The notes beneath the pieces were generated by a model that did no database searches, was not told the DNA's origin, and saw only the letters and a list, made by a program, of their open reading frames with translations. The position numbers and the translations under genes are program-made. Source: a virus. From it: a stretch of 37,197 bases of DNA. Numbering within the stretch: position 1 is the stretch's first letter; each line of letters opens with the position of its first letter. Positions 10,318 through 19,458 of the stretch are shown piece after piece. The DNA is taken from positions 1-37,197 of IMG/VR virus record IMGVR_UViG_3300017756_000043. One strand, written 5' to 3'.

Positions 10318-11004
10318 TTATTCGTATTGCCCTGTTACCTGATTATAACGTCCTAAGGTGTTGTTTTGAAACACACCACCAAGACTTACATTGCCGCCGC
10401 CTACACGCGGTTGCGCAGCAGCAGCGTTGTAGTAGTTTTGTTGAGCCTGTTGCATATCAAACTGACCTTGCAATTGACCGATAGAAGCAAGTCCGCCAAA
10501 TCCTGAAGTAATACCTTGAAGACCACCTGATATAAGTTGTGTCTTAGTAGCAATCTGCTCTTGACGTTTAAGTTGTTGGTCTTGAATCTGACGAGCACGT
10601 TCTTGGTTTAGAAGCATTCCCGCTCTATCAGCACGTGAATCACGACGCGATTGGTCTTGTGCCTCTAACTGAGCAAGGTTCAAACCTGACTGAGCGGCCT
10701 GAGCACCGACTGCTGCCGTTCCCATAAACGCTTGAGTAGCGTCTGTGGCTGCACGATTATAAGAAGACTGCGCTACCGCGCCTGAAGTTTGAGCGTTGCG
10801 CTCCATCGCTCCGGCGTTAGCCATACGCCCTGACTGCTGCAACTCGGCCTCACTACGCATACCACGAATAGTTGGGTCTATAGTGTAGTCTTGACGTTTG
10901 TCAACCTTAGTCTTCATTCCTTGTGACAAAGCAATACCTCCGGCAATACCCTGAGTAAGTGCTTGGCCTCCTAAGCCTATCGCCGTTAAAGTTATTGGGT
11001 CCAT
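10318..11004 (-). CDS. Small Gln/Ala-rich internal (ejection-type) virion protein
   Basis: This 228-residue protein opens with a Gly/Ala-rich, mildly hydrophobic N-terminus (MDPITLTAIGLGGQALTQ). A long region dominated by Gln, Ala, Arg and Ser follows (about residues 50-165), predicted helical or coiled coil, then a second Gly-rich hydrophobic patch (QLISGGLQGITSGFGG) and an Asn/Gln-rich tail. This composition is typical of podovirus internal core or pilot proteins such as T7 gp14-type factors and the crAss-like cargo protein next to the muzzle gene. It lies 3 bases after the nozzle gene and 2 bases before the 624-residue gene. The role is inferred from composition and position; no catalytic motif is visible. 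Confidence 0.75.
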   Translation of the reverse strand: MDPITLTAIGLGGQALTQGIAGGIALSQGMKTKVDKRQDYTIDPTIRGMRSEAELQQSGRMANAGAMERNAQTSGAVAQSSYNRAATDATQAFMGTAAVGAQAAQSGLNLAQLEAQDQSRRDSRADRAGMLLNQERARQIQDQQLKRQEQIATKTQLISGGLQGITSGFGGLASIGQLQGQFDMQQAQQNYYNAAAAQPRVGGGNVSLGGVFQNNTLGRYNQVTGQYE

Positions 11005-11007
11005 ATT

Positions 11008-14000
11008 CTATAGTTTGTGTCCTCGCTGCACGTTAAATCCTACATCTGCAAATCTAACCTTTAACTTAGACGTATTGTCAAATTCTAAAGTAAACAACAT
11101 AAACTGATTAATAAGTTTTTCACCGGTAATCATATTGCTATCATACGTTGTAGCAACATAAGAACTCGGTGATGGCTCTAATCGGTCTCTGTACAATCCG
11201 GCATAGTACACACCTTCATACTGACGGAAGTCCGTGTCGTTCAAGTCTGAGGACTGCAAGTACTCTGAGTAGGTAGGATTCGTAGGAATCGCACCGGCAG
11301 AAGTTCTGTCCATATACTTAGACTCCGTTCTGAAGTGTGCAAATGACGGAGGTGTATCTCCTTCAATCGCAATCGACTGAAATACTTTTACTGCTGACGG
11401 GACTTGCTTAGATATCGAAACCATACGACTCACATATTGAGTCCCGTAGAAGTTATTTCTTGTGGCGTTCACATTGTGTTTCCACAACTCACCACTCTTA
11501 AAGGTAATAAATTGTGTGCCAACACTTTGCATCTGCTCAGGTAGGTATGAATAGAAAGTCGTCCAAGACTGCGTATCCTCAGAGTATGCAATCGTAGCAG
11601 CATCACCACTATCTAACTTGTAGTAAGACTTTCTAAACTCAAACGTTTTGAGCGTTAAGCCATCTCCATCATCAGGGGACTGAGCATCTGAAGTGAGCAC
11701 GGCCTTCAAAGATGTAGATGCCTGAGTAGCAACGAACTCTAAATATCCACCTTGGGCTACACTACTTAGGTTGCCGATAGATGTGTCGTCAGAATACTTA
11801 ATCTCTACAGTACTAATTGTTGCATCGTACACAACCATAGCACTAATAGCAACACGATACTTTCTACCCTTGACGATATCCACGTTAAAACTCAACTCCG
11901 CTCCATTGTAAGTCGGGTCTTGATAGCCTGATAATATATCTGTGCTATCTACCTCATCAATGTAATCGTCAAGATACTCTTGGTCAATGCCTGTAACACT
12001 TGGTAGTGTAAGGATGTATTCGTTCTCATCAGGGTCAAAGCCTCCGTAGCAACCGGACTTTTCTTGGACAATCAAAGCATCACAACGCTCACGGAAGAAC
12101 GAGCCAACACCCTTATTACCGATTGGCATTAATCCATTGACGTCATATTGAACCGCAGTACCATTCAAGGCGTCAAGCCAATAGACGCGGTTGTTTCTTT
12201 CTACCACACTTTCCGGATGCATTGTTCCATAAGAACCACGCAGCACCTGAGACGAACCAATCACGCCACTCTGTACTGCTAAGAAGGCTGCGCCACCCGA
12301 TGTTTGAATCTGCGCCTGACCAATATAGACAGAAGCAGTCTCGTTAACGCCAATGGCTAACATTGTATTACCGGTAGACTCTGTCTTTGAGGTAAACAAT
12401 AGTTTCTGAATACTACCTAATTCCTGAGGCAATGTGCTTTCATCAAGTGCGTTAAATACAGACAAGCCATTCAATAGACTACCCTGTAGTCTGTTCTCGC
12501 TAAACGATACTGAGGTAGGTTTGTGTACCTGTTGAAATCTTGTTGTATTCAAGCCGCGACCGGTCAACTGAATCCAATCATTGGCGTGTGCAAAATTTGC
12601 ACTTGCCACTTGCATATGAATATCAGAGCCTGTGTCAAACTGAAGGTCCTTAATAATTATGTCACCCTCAAAAGTACCTGATGAAGTAGACCACGTTCGT
12701 GAGGAACTACCCGGTGAAGTAATGTTAAAAGTTTCTCCAAACTCAAAGTATGGGTCCTCCGTGTTTATCAGCCGAGGTGTAAATATCTCGGCAAAAATAA
12801 GGTAAAGTGTATTTGTGAATTGACCCAAGTCTTTAGCCTGAGCATAGATGGCATCCCCCGCTTGGTTTACAACCTGAAGGGTATACTGCTCACCACCCAC
12901 ATTATGTAGCGTGACTAAGTCTCCTTCGCTATAGGTGTAACCAAGGTCCTCTATTTGTAGGGATGATATGTCAATCTTAATATACTGATGTACATCCTCA
13001 TCATACGACTTCTGCTCATTATCATTTGTAAAGTCAAGCGTATAGTAACAATGCTTAACAGGGAACTGAACAAAGAAACTTTTATTCAAGGACTTCGTGC
13101 GCACAAACGAGTAAGAGTGTGCCCACTCAGGTATGTAGTTACTTGGCGATGTTGTAGGCAACGACCACTCAACATCCTTAACGACATTAGAGTACGCGCT
13201 ACCACGGCTTGGTATTGCAACGCCTTGATTGTCAGTAAGTTCTATAATTCTACCCTGACGTCCATAGCGGTCCATAAAGAACATACCAAAGCGGTACGAA
13301 CTATCACTCTTCCACAATCTCAGGTTTTCGTCTAAGGTAATTGTGGCTTGAGTTATACCCGTAACTACAATACTTAAATTCTGACTACCAAGCGCGAAGT
13401 ATGACGTTACAAATTGTACGCTACCTCCTGAAGGAACTTGCGTCGCAACGTAATCAAGCATATTTGAAAACCCACCATCGGATACCTTTGTTTGAGAAGC
13501 CAAATTTTGACTTGTCGGCCACCGCGAAGAAGGAAGAGTATTTGGTGCACTATAATCAAAGTCACCAACTTCATCAGAAGATGCGCTCAATGGGTTTCCG
13601 TTGGATGCAAAAGTATAATATCCATCCGCAGTAGAACCCTCGACCTTTACATATCTGAAATAAACGGTCTGTTGGGCACTATTACTATCAAGATAATTCA
13701 TCTCAAACATCACGTAAGAGCCTACCATATTCCCGGAGGACTGCTGAATGCGTGGATATATAGAAGCGTTAGATTTAAGTCCGTCTTCATTAAGGTTATC
13801 TAAACCTTCAGTAGTATCACCTAAGAACACGCGGCCACGAGCACACTCCAAAGCCTTAGCCTTTAAAGGAACGGCAGAAGCGTATCGAGTAACATCTGTG
13901 GTTGGAATGGCTAATCTTGTTGTGTCGTTTCTAAATGCCACGTTAAGTGCGCTGCCGTCATCATCAAAGGCAACAATAGCATCGTAATCGCGCTCAGTAT

Positions 14001-14844
14001 GAAAGACAGAAAAGTCGCCTTCTTGGTTGTACTTTACTAAGTATTCAATCTCGACAACATCATTTCCTATTTCTTGTAGCGGAGGTATGGTGACCAAAAT
14101 AGAATTTAAGTCAGTCTCCGGGTTCGTTGTATCAGGATTTGCGTGATGTGATATTTTAGAGTATGGCGATAGCGAACTTACTTCTCCATCAGTATAAACA
14201 AATCTGTAAGCAAAGGTAAATACATCTTCAGAAATCAAGTTGTATTGTATTGATGTATCCTTAAACCTAAGGTGGGTTGGAGGCAGCGTGGGTGCTTGAC
14301 GTATTAAGGTTATATGCGTATCTCTTAAATCACCATACGCAGATAAATTGGTATATGTCTTTAACTGAGTGTATGATGAATCGTGCTTTTTTAAACCACG
14401 CTCCACATTGATACGCTTAGGCTCGGTAGCGTTATCAGTAAAGAATAACAAATCGTCATTCATCGCTACGCCTGTAATAAGATTGGATGTAGTAAACGCT
14501 AAACCATCCTCACTACCTTCAAAGTCATCTTGCTCAAGCACCTTTCTTATTACTCCCTCTTTGTGGAAGTAACACAATATCATATGGTCGTCGCTTGAGT
14601 TGTGTATAAAGTAAAAGACCCGAGAGTGTTCCGAGTCTTCGTATGAGCCAATACAAGTGTTAGTACCACTCGGCATAGTGAAGGTAACTTTTTCGTTACC
14701 CTTGATATTAGACAAAGCACCCTCGGAGCCTTCCTCATTTGAGGATACTCTAATATTTAACGCGTTGAGATACTGATTAGGCTGCAAGTATGCCCCATCT
14801 CTGTCGGTACTGAGACCGCCGGTAAAGGATTTTCTTTCTATCAT
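11008..14844 (-). CDS. Tail nozzle / 'muzzle' (stabilisation) protein, crAss-like
   Basis: The 1,278-residue product starts MIERKSFTGGLSTDRDGAYL, followed by a QYLNALNIRVSS segment and NIKGNEKV. This N-terminal pattern (F-x-GG-x-x-x-D, then YxNALNIRxS) is the one I associate with crAss-like and related Bacteroidota podovirus muzzle/stabilisation proteins, which form a beta-propeller-like nozzle at the end of the short tail. The middle is beta-rich. Residues about 972-1074 look like an inserted jelly-roll or carbohydrate-binding-type module (NVDIVKGRKYRV and later strands). The start overlaps the stop of the preceding 251-residue ring gene by ATGA, and the next gene begins 3 bases after the stop, as expected for a tail-assembly operon. 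The family call is from pattern memory; the structural role is known for the family. Confidence 0.75.
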   Translation of the reverse strand: MIERKSFTGGLSTDRDGAYLQPNQYLNALNIRVSSNEEGSEGALSNIKGNEKVTFTMPSGTNTCIGSYEDSEHSRVFYFIHNSSDDHMILCYFHKEGVIRKVLEQDDFEGSEDGLAFTTSNLITGVAMNDDLLFFTDNATEPKRINVERGLKKHDSSYTQLKTYTNLSAYGDLRDTHITLIRQAPTLPPTHLRFKDTSIQYNLISEDVFTFAYRFVYTDGEVSSLSPYSKISHHANPDTTNPETDLNSILVTIPPLQEIGNDVVEIEYLVKYNQEGDFSVFHTERDYDAIVAFDDDGSALNVAFRNDTTRLAIPTTDVTRYASAVPLKAKALECARGRVFLGDTTEGLDNLNEDGLKSNASIYPRIQQSSGNMVGSYVMFEMNYLDSNSAQQTVYFRYVKVEGSTADGYYTFASNGNPLSASSDEVGDFDYSAPNTLPSSRWPTSQNLASQTKVSDGGFSNMLDYVATQVPSGGSVQFVTSYFALGSQNLSIVVTGITQATITLDENLRLWKSDSSYRFGMFFMDRYGRQGRIIELTDNQGVAIPSRGSAYSNVVKDVEWSLPTTSPSNYIPEWAHSYSFVRTKSLNKSFFVQFPVKHCYYTLDFTNDNEQKSYDEDVHQYIKIDISSLQIEDLGYTYSEGDLVTLHNVGGEQYTLQVVNQAGDAIYAQAKDLGQFTNTLYLIFAEIFTPRLINTEDPYFEFGETFNITSPGSSSRTWSTSSGTFEGDIIIKDLQFDTGSDIHMQVASANFAHANDWIQLTGRGLNTTRFQQVHKPTSVSFSENRLQGSLLNGLSVFNALDESTLPQELGSIQKLLFTSKTESTGNTMLAIGVNETASVYIGQAQIQTSGGAAFLAVQSGVIGSSQVLRGSYGTMHPESVVERNNRVYWLDALNGTAVQYDVNGLMPIGNKGVGSFFRERCDALIVQEKSGCYGGFDPDENEYILTLPSVTGIDQEYLDDYIDEVDSTDILSGYQDPTYNGAELSFNVDIVKGRKYRVAISAMVVYDATISTVEIKYSDDTSIGNLSSVAQGGYLEFVATQASTSLKAVLTSDAQSPDDGDGLTLKTFEFRKSYYKLDSGDAATIAYSEDTQSWTTFYSYLPEQMQSVGTQFITFKSGELWKHNVNATRNNFYGTQYVSRMVSISKQVPSAVKVFQSIAIEGDTPPSFAHFRTESKYMDRTSAGAIPTNPTYSEYLQSSDLNDTDFRQYEGVYYAGLYRDRLEPSPSSYVATTYDSNMITGEKLINQFMLFTLEFDNTSKLKVRFADVGFNVQRGHKL

Positions 14845-15596
14845 ATCTTAACGGATTGTCTGAACGAGCCTCGTACAAGTCGCAGAATATCCGTTTTGGT
14901 CAATCCCATTACTCGGCTACGCAACTTACGAAGTTGGTTGTAGTATTCTTGCTTGGACTCTGCCGCCTCATTCTTAGTGATAGCGCGGTTGTGCTCCTTG
15001 AACTTGTAAATGATATACGCCTCAATACATTCTGCGGCGTAAGGATTGACGGCTGATGCCGACGTAGGACTATGTGTACCCACGTACTCTAAGTATATCT
15101 TTGCGGTAGTCGGAAAGTTTGGTGAAATCTTAATCACGTTTCTCTCACGTATTACCTTGTATTCACTATCCTGAGTATCGTTTCCGTAACCATACATACG
15201 TCCTTTGTGCTCTCCCTTATCATTATAAAAGTTAGTAAAGAAGTAGCCACCATAATTCAAAGAGGCTAACACCTCATCTGTAGCGGATGTACGATTGTCT
15301 CTATCTACGGCAAAGCGAGTAAAGTTTTCATTCACGCCAAATACTTTGACACGTTGTTCGTTCTTCACACGACGTCCAAGTTTAACTATATCTATGAAGT
15401 CACTCGGTATCGACATCTCGTTATTATCATCAAGAGAAACCTCAATAGTCTTAATCAAAGGCAGCGTATCCATATTCAACTCCTGATTCAAACACTTGAG
15501 TGCGTAGTGCATAAATTGCACATAGTAGTGAATAGGAAGACCCATAGTCATTAGGGTGCTTCGCACGATGCCGTCTATGGTAGTTGAATATCTCAT
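14841..15596 (-). CDS. Ring/tail-tube adaptor protein (head-tail connector, third of three)
   Basis: This 251-residue protein has a helical N-terminus, a segment IPSDFIDIVKLGRR near residue 60 and a basic helical C-terminus (EAYIIYKFKEHNRAI and a Lys/Arg-rich end). The 'IPSDF...VKLG' strand-turn is common in T7 gp11-like and crAss-like ring proteins that sit between portal and nozzle. It overlaps the nozzle gene by 4 bases and the upstream 225-residue gene by 4 bases, so translation of all three is probably coupled. I would place it as the ring nearest the nozzle by order only. It could equally be a tail-tube-like protein. Confidence 0.7.
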   Translation of the reverse strand: MRYSTTIDGIVRSTLMTMGLPIHYYVQFMHYALKCLNQELNMDTLPLIKTIEVSLDDNNEMSIPSDFIDIVKLGRRVKNEQRVKVFGVNENFTRFAVDRDNRTSATDEVLASLNYGGYFFTNFYNDKGEHKGRMYGYGNDTQDSEYKVIRERNVIKISPNFPTTAKIYLEYVGTHSPTSASAVNPYAAECIEAYIIYKFKEHNRAITKNEAAESKQEYYNQLRKLRSRVMGLTKTDILRLVRGSFRQSVKI

Positions 15597-16270
15597 ACTT
15601 GTTTGTTAGCATTGGCTACCTCATCAGTAGCGGTTGGTACTACACCAAGAAGTTGCAACACTTCTTGAATAACTTGAAACTCTTGGTCACTACCTAACGG
15701 CAATGTATCAGTAGAAGAAACCTTATCAGGGTCTGCTACTAATAGTTTGATATTGACACTTGTACCGACATCGTCTCTTGAAGAGTAGAATAGTATCTCA
15801 GAGTTAGTTCTTAACTCGTAAGCAATCACGTTGCTCAGAAGAACATCCTTCATAGCGGTGTGTCCTATACCGGCGATGATACCTATCTGCCCACTAACCA
15901 TAGGTACAAACGGGTCTTCAAAGTCGTCTATATATACACCACTACCACTTGAGGTCTCTACTCGTTTAGTAATCGACCACACGCCCATACCACGTGGCAC
16001 ACTCAAAGGTTGTGCCGGTAGTGAGGCTTTACAGAAGTCGTCATTCAGAGCAGTAACAGATACATTGTCGTACGTTGCGATTGCAGTATGCGGTGGCATA
16101 GAGTCACCAAGTACATAGTTTGTCTGCAACGTTTCAATCTTCAAGAGTCTGTTAACTGATTGAAGCACAAGTAGTTCTATCTCCTTCTTTGTAATCTCTT
16201 GGTCAGACGATGCATCGCCACCATTGTACAAACGGAATATCTGTTCAGTTATTTTTCCAAGTGTAGTCAT
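15593..16270 (-). CDS. Ring/neck structural protein (second of three)
   Basis: This 225-residue protein has a helical start (MTTLGKITEQIFRLYNGGDA), a central beta-rich part with VPRGMGVWSITKRV and YELRTNSEILFYSSRDD, and an Ala/Asn-rich tail. It has no enzymatic motif. It shares one base with the preceding gene's stop (TAATG-type junction) and overlaps the next start by 4 bases, so it lies in a set of three similarly sized connector genes between fibres and nozzle. That arrangement matches the ring proteins of crAss-like neck complexes. Assignment is by size, order and general character. Confidence 0.65.
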   Translation of the reverse strand: MTTLGKITEQIFRLYNGGDASSDQEITKKEIELLVLQSVNRLLKIETLQTNYVLGDSMPPHTAIATYDNVSVTALNDDFCKASLPAQPLSVPRGMGVWSITKRVETSSGSGVYIDDFEDPFVPMVSGQIGIIAGIGHTAMKDVLLSNVIAYELRTNSEILFYSSRDDVGTSVNIKLLVADPDKVSSTDTLPLGSDQEFQVIQEVLQLLGVVPTATDEVANANKQV

Positions 16271-16938
16271 TACGTGCCTTGTTGAATTTTGCCTTCAGTA
16301 TAACTAATGGCGAGTTGGTCTTCAAGATTTACACCGAGATACTGAACTGCTCTCATAATAATTGCGTTCAATGCCGGTTCATTCCATTCCATCTGCGTAG
16401 AAGACCCACTCGCATAAGTGATTGTTCTACCGCTTTGTGTAAAGCCAAAGACAGGTTTAGCCGGACGCTCTAAGTAATCTATAGATAAAGTACTATGAGT
16501 TTCTTTTGGGTACAACTGAATGCTGCCCTTACCACTAATAACCGCTACAGGTTCAGTAGAAGAGGGTGCCAAGATGTATGAATCCAACCTGATACCTAAC
16601 TCGTCCTCACTCAGAATTGGAACAGGCTTGTCATTTTTACGAATAGCCACTACATACAAGTAGTCGCTTGGTAGAGATACCACACCTGAACTATTAGAGT
16701 CTGACGATGAGTTGTCCTTGAATGGAGCAAGATGGTCGTGGACCGCTGAGGTCATACCATACGCTACTCTTGGAACAGGACGTCCCGGTTGATACTCCTC
16801 TACGTTTCCGTATAAACGATTGAAGTACCACATCTGTGCTCTGTCGAGCGCATCGTCTATTTCAGACGGCGTCGCATAGCCGGTGTTATGTTTGTTCAGT
16901 AATAGTAGAACAAAATTATGAATCTCCTGTATTGTCAT
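16270..16938 (-). CDS. Tail adaptor / ring protein, T7 gp11-like (first of three)
   Basis: The 222-residue product begins with a helical hairpin (MTIQEIHNFVLLLLNKHNTG, then PSEIDDALDRAQMWYFN). A beta core follows with VSLPSDYLYVVAIR and a domain end typical of head-tail adaptors: W-N-E-P-A-L-N-A-I-I-x-R-A-x-x-x-L-G-V-N-L-E-D. This helix, strand, helix order resembles the gp11/gp4-type adaptor that docks on the portal. Its start lies 23 bases inside the upstream 90-residue coiled-coil gene, and its stop touches the start of the next ring gene. The adaptor role is inferred. Confidence 0.7.
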   Translation of the reverse strand: MTIQEIHNFVLLLLNKHNTGYATPSEIDDALDRAQMWYFNRLYGNVEEYQPGRPVPRVAYGMTSAVHDHLAPFKDNSSSDSNSSGVVSLPSDYLYVVAIRKNDKPVPILSEDELGIRLDSYILAPSSTEPVAVISGKGSIQLYPKETHSTLSIDYLERPAKPVFGFTQSGRTITYASGSSTQMEWNEPALNAIIMRAVQYLGVNLEDQLAISYTEGKIQQGT

Positions 16939-17188
16939 CTCCCTCGGTTATAGTCCCGTCAGTTATATTGACGTTCACATTTCCATATCGTTTATCGAGG
17001 GCTGAAAACACTTCTTGGTAGTTTTTCTGTGATGACTTTAGTTTTGCTATGGCGTTTGCCATTGCCTCTTTAGCATCTTGAATCATAACTGCTAACTGCG
17101 AAACGGTCTTGTTAGACTGCTCAAATTCCGCCATAGCATCCTGAAGTTTCTTTAACTCAGCCTTCGTAATCTTTGTACGCTTTGCCAT
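16916..17188 (-). CDS. Small coiled-coil protein, 90 aa
   Basis: The product is a Lys/Glu/Ala-rich helix from about residue 8 to 65 (KAELKKLQDAMAEFEQSN and beyond), followed by LDKRYGNVNVNITDGTI and an acidic tail. Small proteins with this pattern, a coiled coil ending in a short 'YG..nvni.dG.i' strand, are frequent in marine phage structural clusters, but I know no defined function. It starts 49 bases after the end of the modification enzyme gene, with a TAnnTTTG box in that gap, and overlaps the adaptor gene by 23 bases. It may be an assembly chaperone or a minor virion component; that is a guess from position. Confidence 0.7.
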   Translation of the reverse strand: MAKRTKITKAELKKLQDAMAEFEQSNKTVSQLAVMIQDAKEAMANAIAKLKSSQKNYQEVFSALDKRYGNVNVNITDGTITEGDDNTGDS

Positions 17189-17220
17189 TGTAATTGTTTT
17201 TTAATAGTTCGTTGGTGATA

Positions 17221-17228
17221 CAAATATA
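17221..17228 (-). promoter_or_regulatory. Candidate Bacteroidota -7 box TATATTTG
   Basis: Reading the minus strand, TATATTTG matches the TAnnTTTG -7 consensus of the Bacteroidota primary sigma factor. It lies 33 bases upstream of the ATG of the 90-residue coiled-coil gene and would drive the neck-nozzle-cargo genes. A TTTG lies 25 bases further upstream, slightly long for the usual -33 spacing. Confidence 0.4.
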
Positions 17229-17237
17229 GTAAGGGTA

Positions 17238-19457
17238 TTATGTAGGCTTATTGCAAAAAGACACAAGTATGTATCTCTTGCCGCTATGGACCGGAACTCC
17301 GCCGTGTCTGTGCGTTACCTGACCGGGGTGTATAGCGATATGCCCCACCTCTCCCTTGTGTGTTTTCTTTTGATTGTGGAAATACGTTCCTCCACCTGTA
17401 AAGTCTTTATTTAGGGTAAGCACAGAACTGATTACCGCAGCATCGTGATGTAAGTCTAAATGCCCCTGTGTCTCTGTAGTATATCGAATCATAAAGTTCT
17501 CACTCGTCATCTCTGCCCAAGGCTTTCCGTGTAGTTGCCAACGATGTATTGCTGCCGGAAATACAAACTCAGATAACACACGCTTGTATATCTCTTCATA
17601 TCCAAACGAAGAAATCAATGTGTCTATAGTAGGATAGTGGTCGTGGCGTTTATCTTGCCAATACGCTTTCTCCTCAGCCTCTTCTATCAGCAAAGAACAA
17701 AACTCCTCAGTAAACAACGGGAAAGATATTACATCGGATATTGGCTCCTGAAGAATCATATCCCACGCTTTTGTTTGAGCAGCGGGGTGTATCCACTTGG
17801 AAACATATTCATCCCACTTTCCTGACTTAAACAACTCAACGTGTAAAGTAGACTGCGTTCTACTTGTTATATCATTACTCGTTTGATAAGCAATATCCTT
17901 TTTCAATGCATACGCCTTAGTATCCTTGGTTATCCAACCCAAGTCACCACGTGGGTGGTCACAATAAGTAGCCGGTAGAAACTCATCAGGGGTACATACA
18001 TAATCGTGGAAATTGTGCTGAAGGAATGATACTGCTCCGTGACCCGTCACAAGATAAGCGTGTAGGTTATAAGAGTATCCGGGCACAACAATATCTCCAT
18101 AGTCTTCTTGGTCTTCCGCAAGTTTCATTCTGCCCAAGTAAAGCATATGCCACGAATCGGGTTCCGGAATAAGAGACTCGTCGAGTTTATCACTAAACAT
18201 AAAGTCCTCTTCTAACACTAACCCAACCCGAACCCCGTCCGCTGCTAATTGTTTCCACGCCTTTATGTGAGCAAGACCACATCCTACCTCTCCAATGGTA
18301 ACGGGCTGATTCCACCATTGGTTATCAGAGTCCATAGCCCAACCCTCAAAAGGCGTGAAATCAAATTCTTTAAATGTACGGGCATCTACACCCTGTATCA
18401 TCGTTATAGGACAATCTATACCACCCTCTAACAATCTCTTCTTGTAATCCTCGTGCGCCTCTTCTGACGGATTCATAGTGATGACGTAGGCTCGTTCAAT
18501 AATACTTTTGGGATTACCTAACTTTTTAAACAACTCCTCCCACTCTAAAAGAATATGACTCCAATCAAATGTCTTGACATAATCAACCTGTTCCAACACA
18601 TCACTTACGATATTAAACTTAGTGGTGACTATCTCGTCTAAGGCTGCACGTAGAGAGGTGTTTGGCAAAACCTGATGCCCCATCATCTCTAATGCCGTGA
18701 TACAGAATGTCTCATCATAATCTGTAGGGTAGTACCAATTCTCTACACGAGCCATAAGTTCATACAACTCCTTTTGAGGAAGAGCACCAACCACCTCAAC
18801 ATTAGGCATATCAAAGATGTCAGCAAAATGCTCACGAAGATACTTGAGTCCGTACTGCGGAGTAGCCACATATAATTTTTGTGGAGGGTCAAAGTTTGGC
18901 AAGTCTTGGATTACCTTTCTAAGACCACGCTCAGGATGAGAAGAGTACAAGGTAGTATTAGGCTCCTTCTCTGTAACCTCAGCAAAGTCTGAGAAGTTAA
19001 TACCATTATATATGTAACTACACTTGCCAATAATCTCAGGGAATAAAGACATCATCTGTCCCATATGCCAATTAGATACACAGACTATTTGGTCAACCTT
19101 AGATAGCAGTTCACGATGGTCGGGTAAAACCTCACCCTTATACCAAGCGTAGTAGTCAAGATTGTGTAACCAAAAGACGGTCTTACGCACCTTCACAAAC
19201 TCATAATACTTCAGGAAGTTTATGTAGCAAACACCTATAAGAAAGTCTATAGGCTTTTCCTTAAATGGCTCTGATTGGAATCTAACGCCTTCCCACTCTT
19301 GGTTCTTCACCTGACCGGTGACAATAACCTCGTGGTTCTTGGCAAGTTCTCTTGCAATAAAACATATGGCTTTTTCTGTACCTCCAAGAGCAGAATCTAT
19401 GGCGTCTGTACCTCCCCAAGGTTCCGAACTATATCCGGCGTGGAATACTATAGTCAT
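17238..19457 (-). CDS. Three-domain collagen-modifying enzyme: GT4-like glycosyltransferase + GT25 galactosyltransferase-like + PLOD-like lysyl hydroxylase
   Basis: The 739-residue protein has three parts. Residues about 1-320 are a GT-B fold with a GGTEKA loop (25-30) and an E-x7-E motif (Glu249...Glu257) as in GT4 retaining enzymes. Residues about 321-545 match GT25: IGEVGCGLAHIKAWK (388-402), an acidic metal-site triplet EED (416-418), a YLV..HGA segment, DEFLP (491-495) and a C-terminal S-x-T-x-S. The sequence is closer to animal procollagen galactosyltransferases than to anything else I recall. Residues 571-739 are an Fe(II)/2-oxoglutarate dioxygenase of lysyl-hydroxylase type: SDVISFPLFTEEFC, then YPTID, then HHDA (His670, Asp672), GGGTYF, the distal His718 in THRHGG, and Arg728 for 2-oxoglutarate. 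All expected ligands are present. It starts 37 bases after the collagen-like fibre gene stop. The inferred job is hydroxylation of fibre lysines and two-step glycosylation in the host cytoplasm. The order of sugar addition is not shown by sequence. Confidence 0.9.
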   Translation of the reverse strand: MTIVFHAGYSSEPWGGTDAIDSALGGTEKAICFIARELAKNHEVIVTGQVKNQEWEGVRFQSEPFKEKPIDFLIGVCYINFLKYYEFVKVRKTVFWLHNLDYYAWYKGEVLPDHRELLSKVDQIVCVSNWHMGQMMSLFPEIIGKCSYIYNGINFSDFAEVTEKEPNTTLYSSHPERGLRKVIQDLPNFDPPQKLYVATPQYGLKYLREHFADIFDMPNVEVVGALPQKELYELMARVENWYYPTDYDETFCITALEMMGHQVLPNTSLRAALDEIVTTKFNIVSDVLEQVDYVKTFDWSHILLEWEELFKKLGNPKSIIERAYVITMNPSEEAHEDYKKRLLEGGIDCPITMIQGVDARTFKEFDFTPFEGWAMDSDNQWWNQPVTIGEVGCGLAHIKAWKQLAADGVRVGLVLEEDFMFSDKLDESLIPEPDSWHMLYLGRMKLAEDQEDYGDIVVPGYSYNLHAYLVTGHGAVSFLQHNFHDYVCTPDEFLPATYCDHPRGDLGWITKDTKAYALKKDIAYQTSNDITSRTQSTLHVELFKSGKWDEYVSKWIHPAAQTKAWDMILQEPISDVISFPLFTEEFCSLLIEEAEEKAYWQDKRHDHYPTIDTLISSFGYEEIYKRVLSEFVFPAAIHRWQLHGKPWAEMTSENFMIRYTTETQGHLDLHHDAAVISSVLTLNKDFTGGGTYFHNQKKTHKGEVGHIAIHPGQVTHRHGGVPVHSGKRYILVSFCNKPT

Positions 19458-19458
19458 A

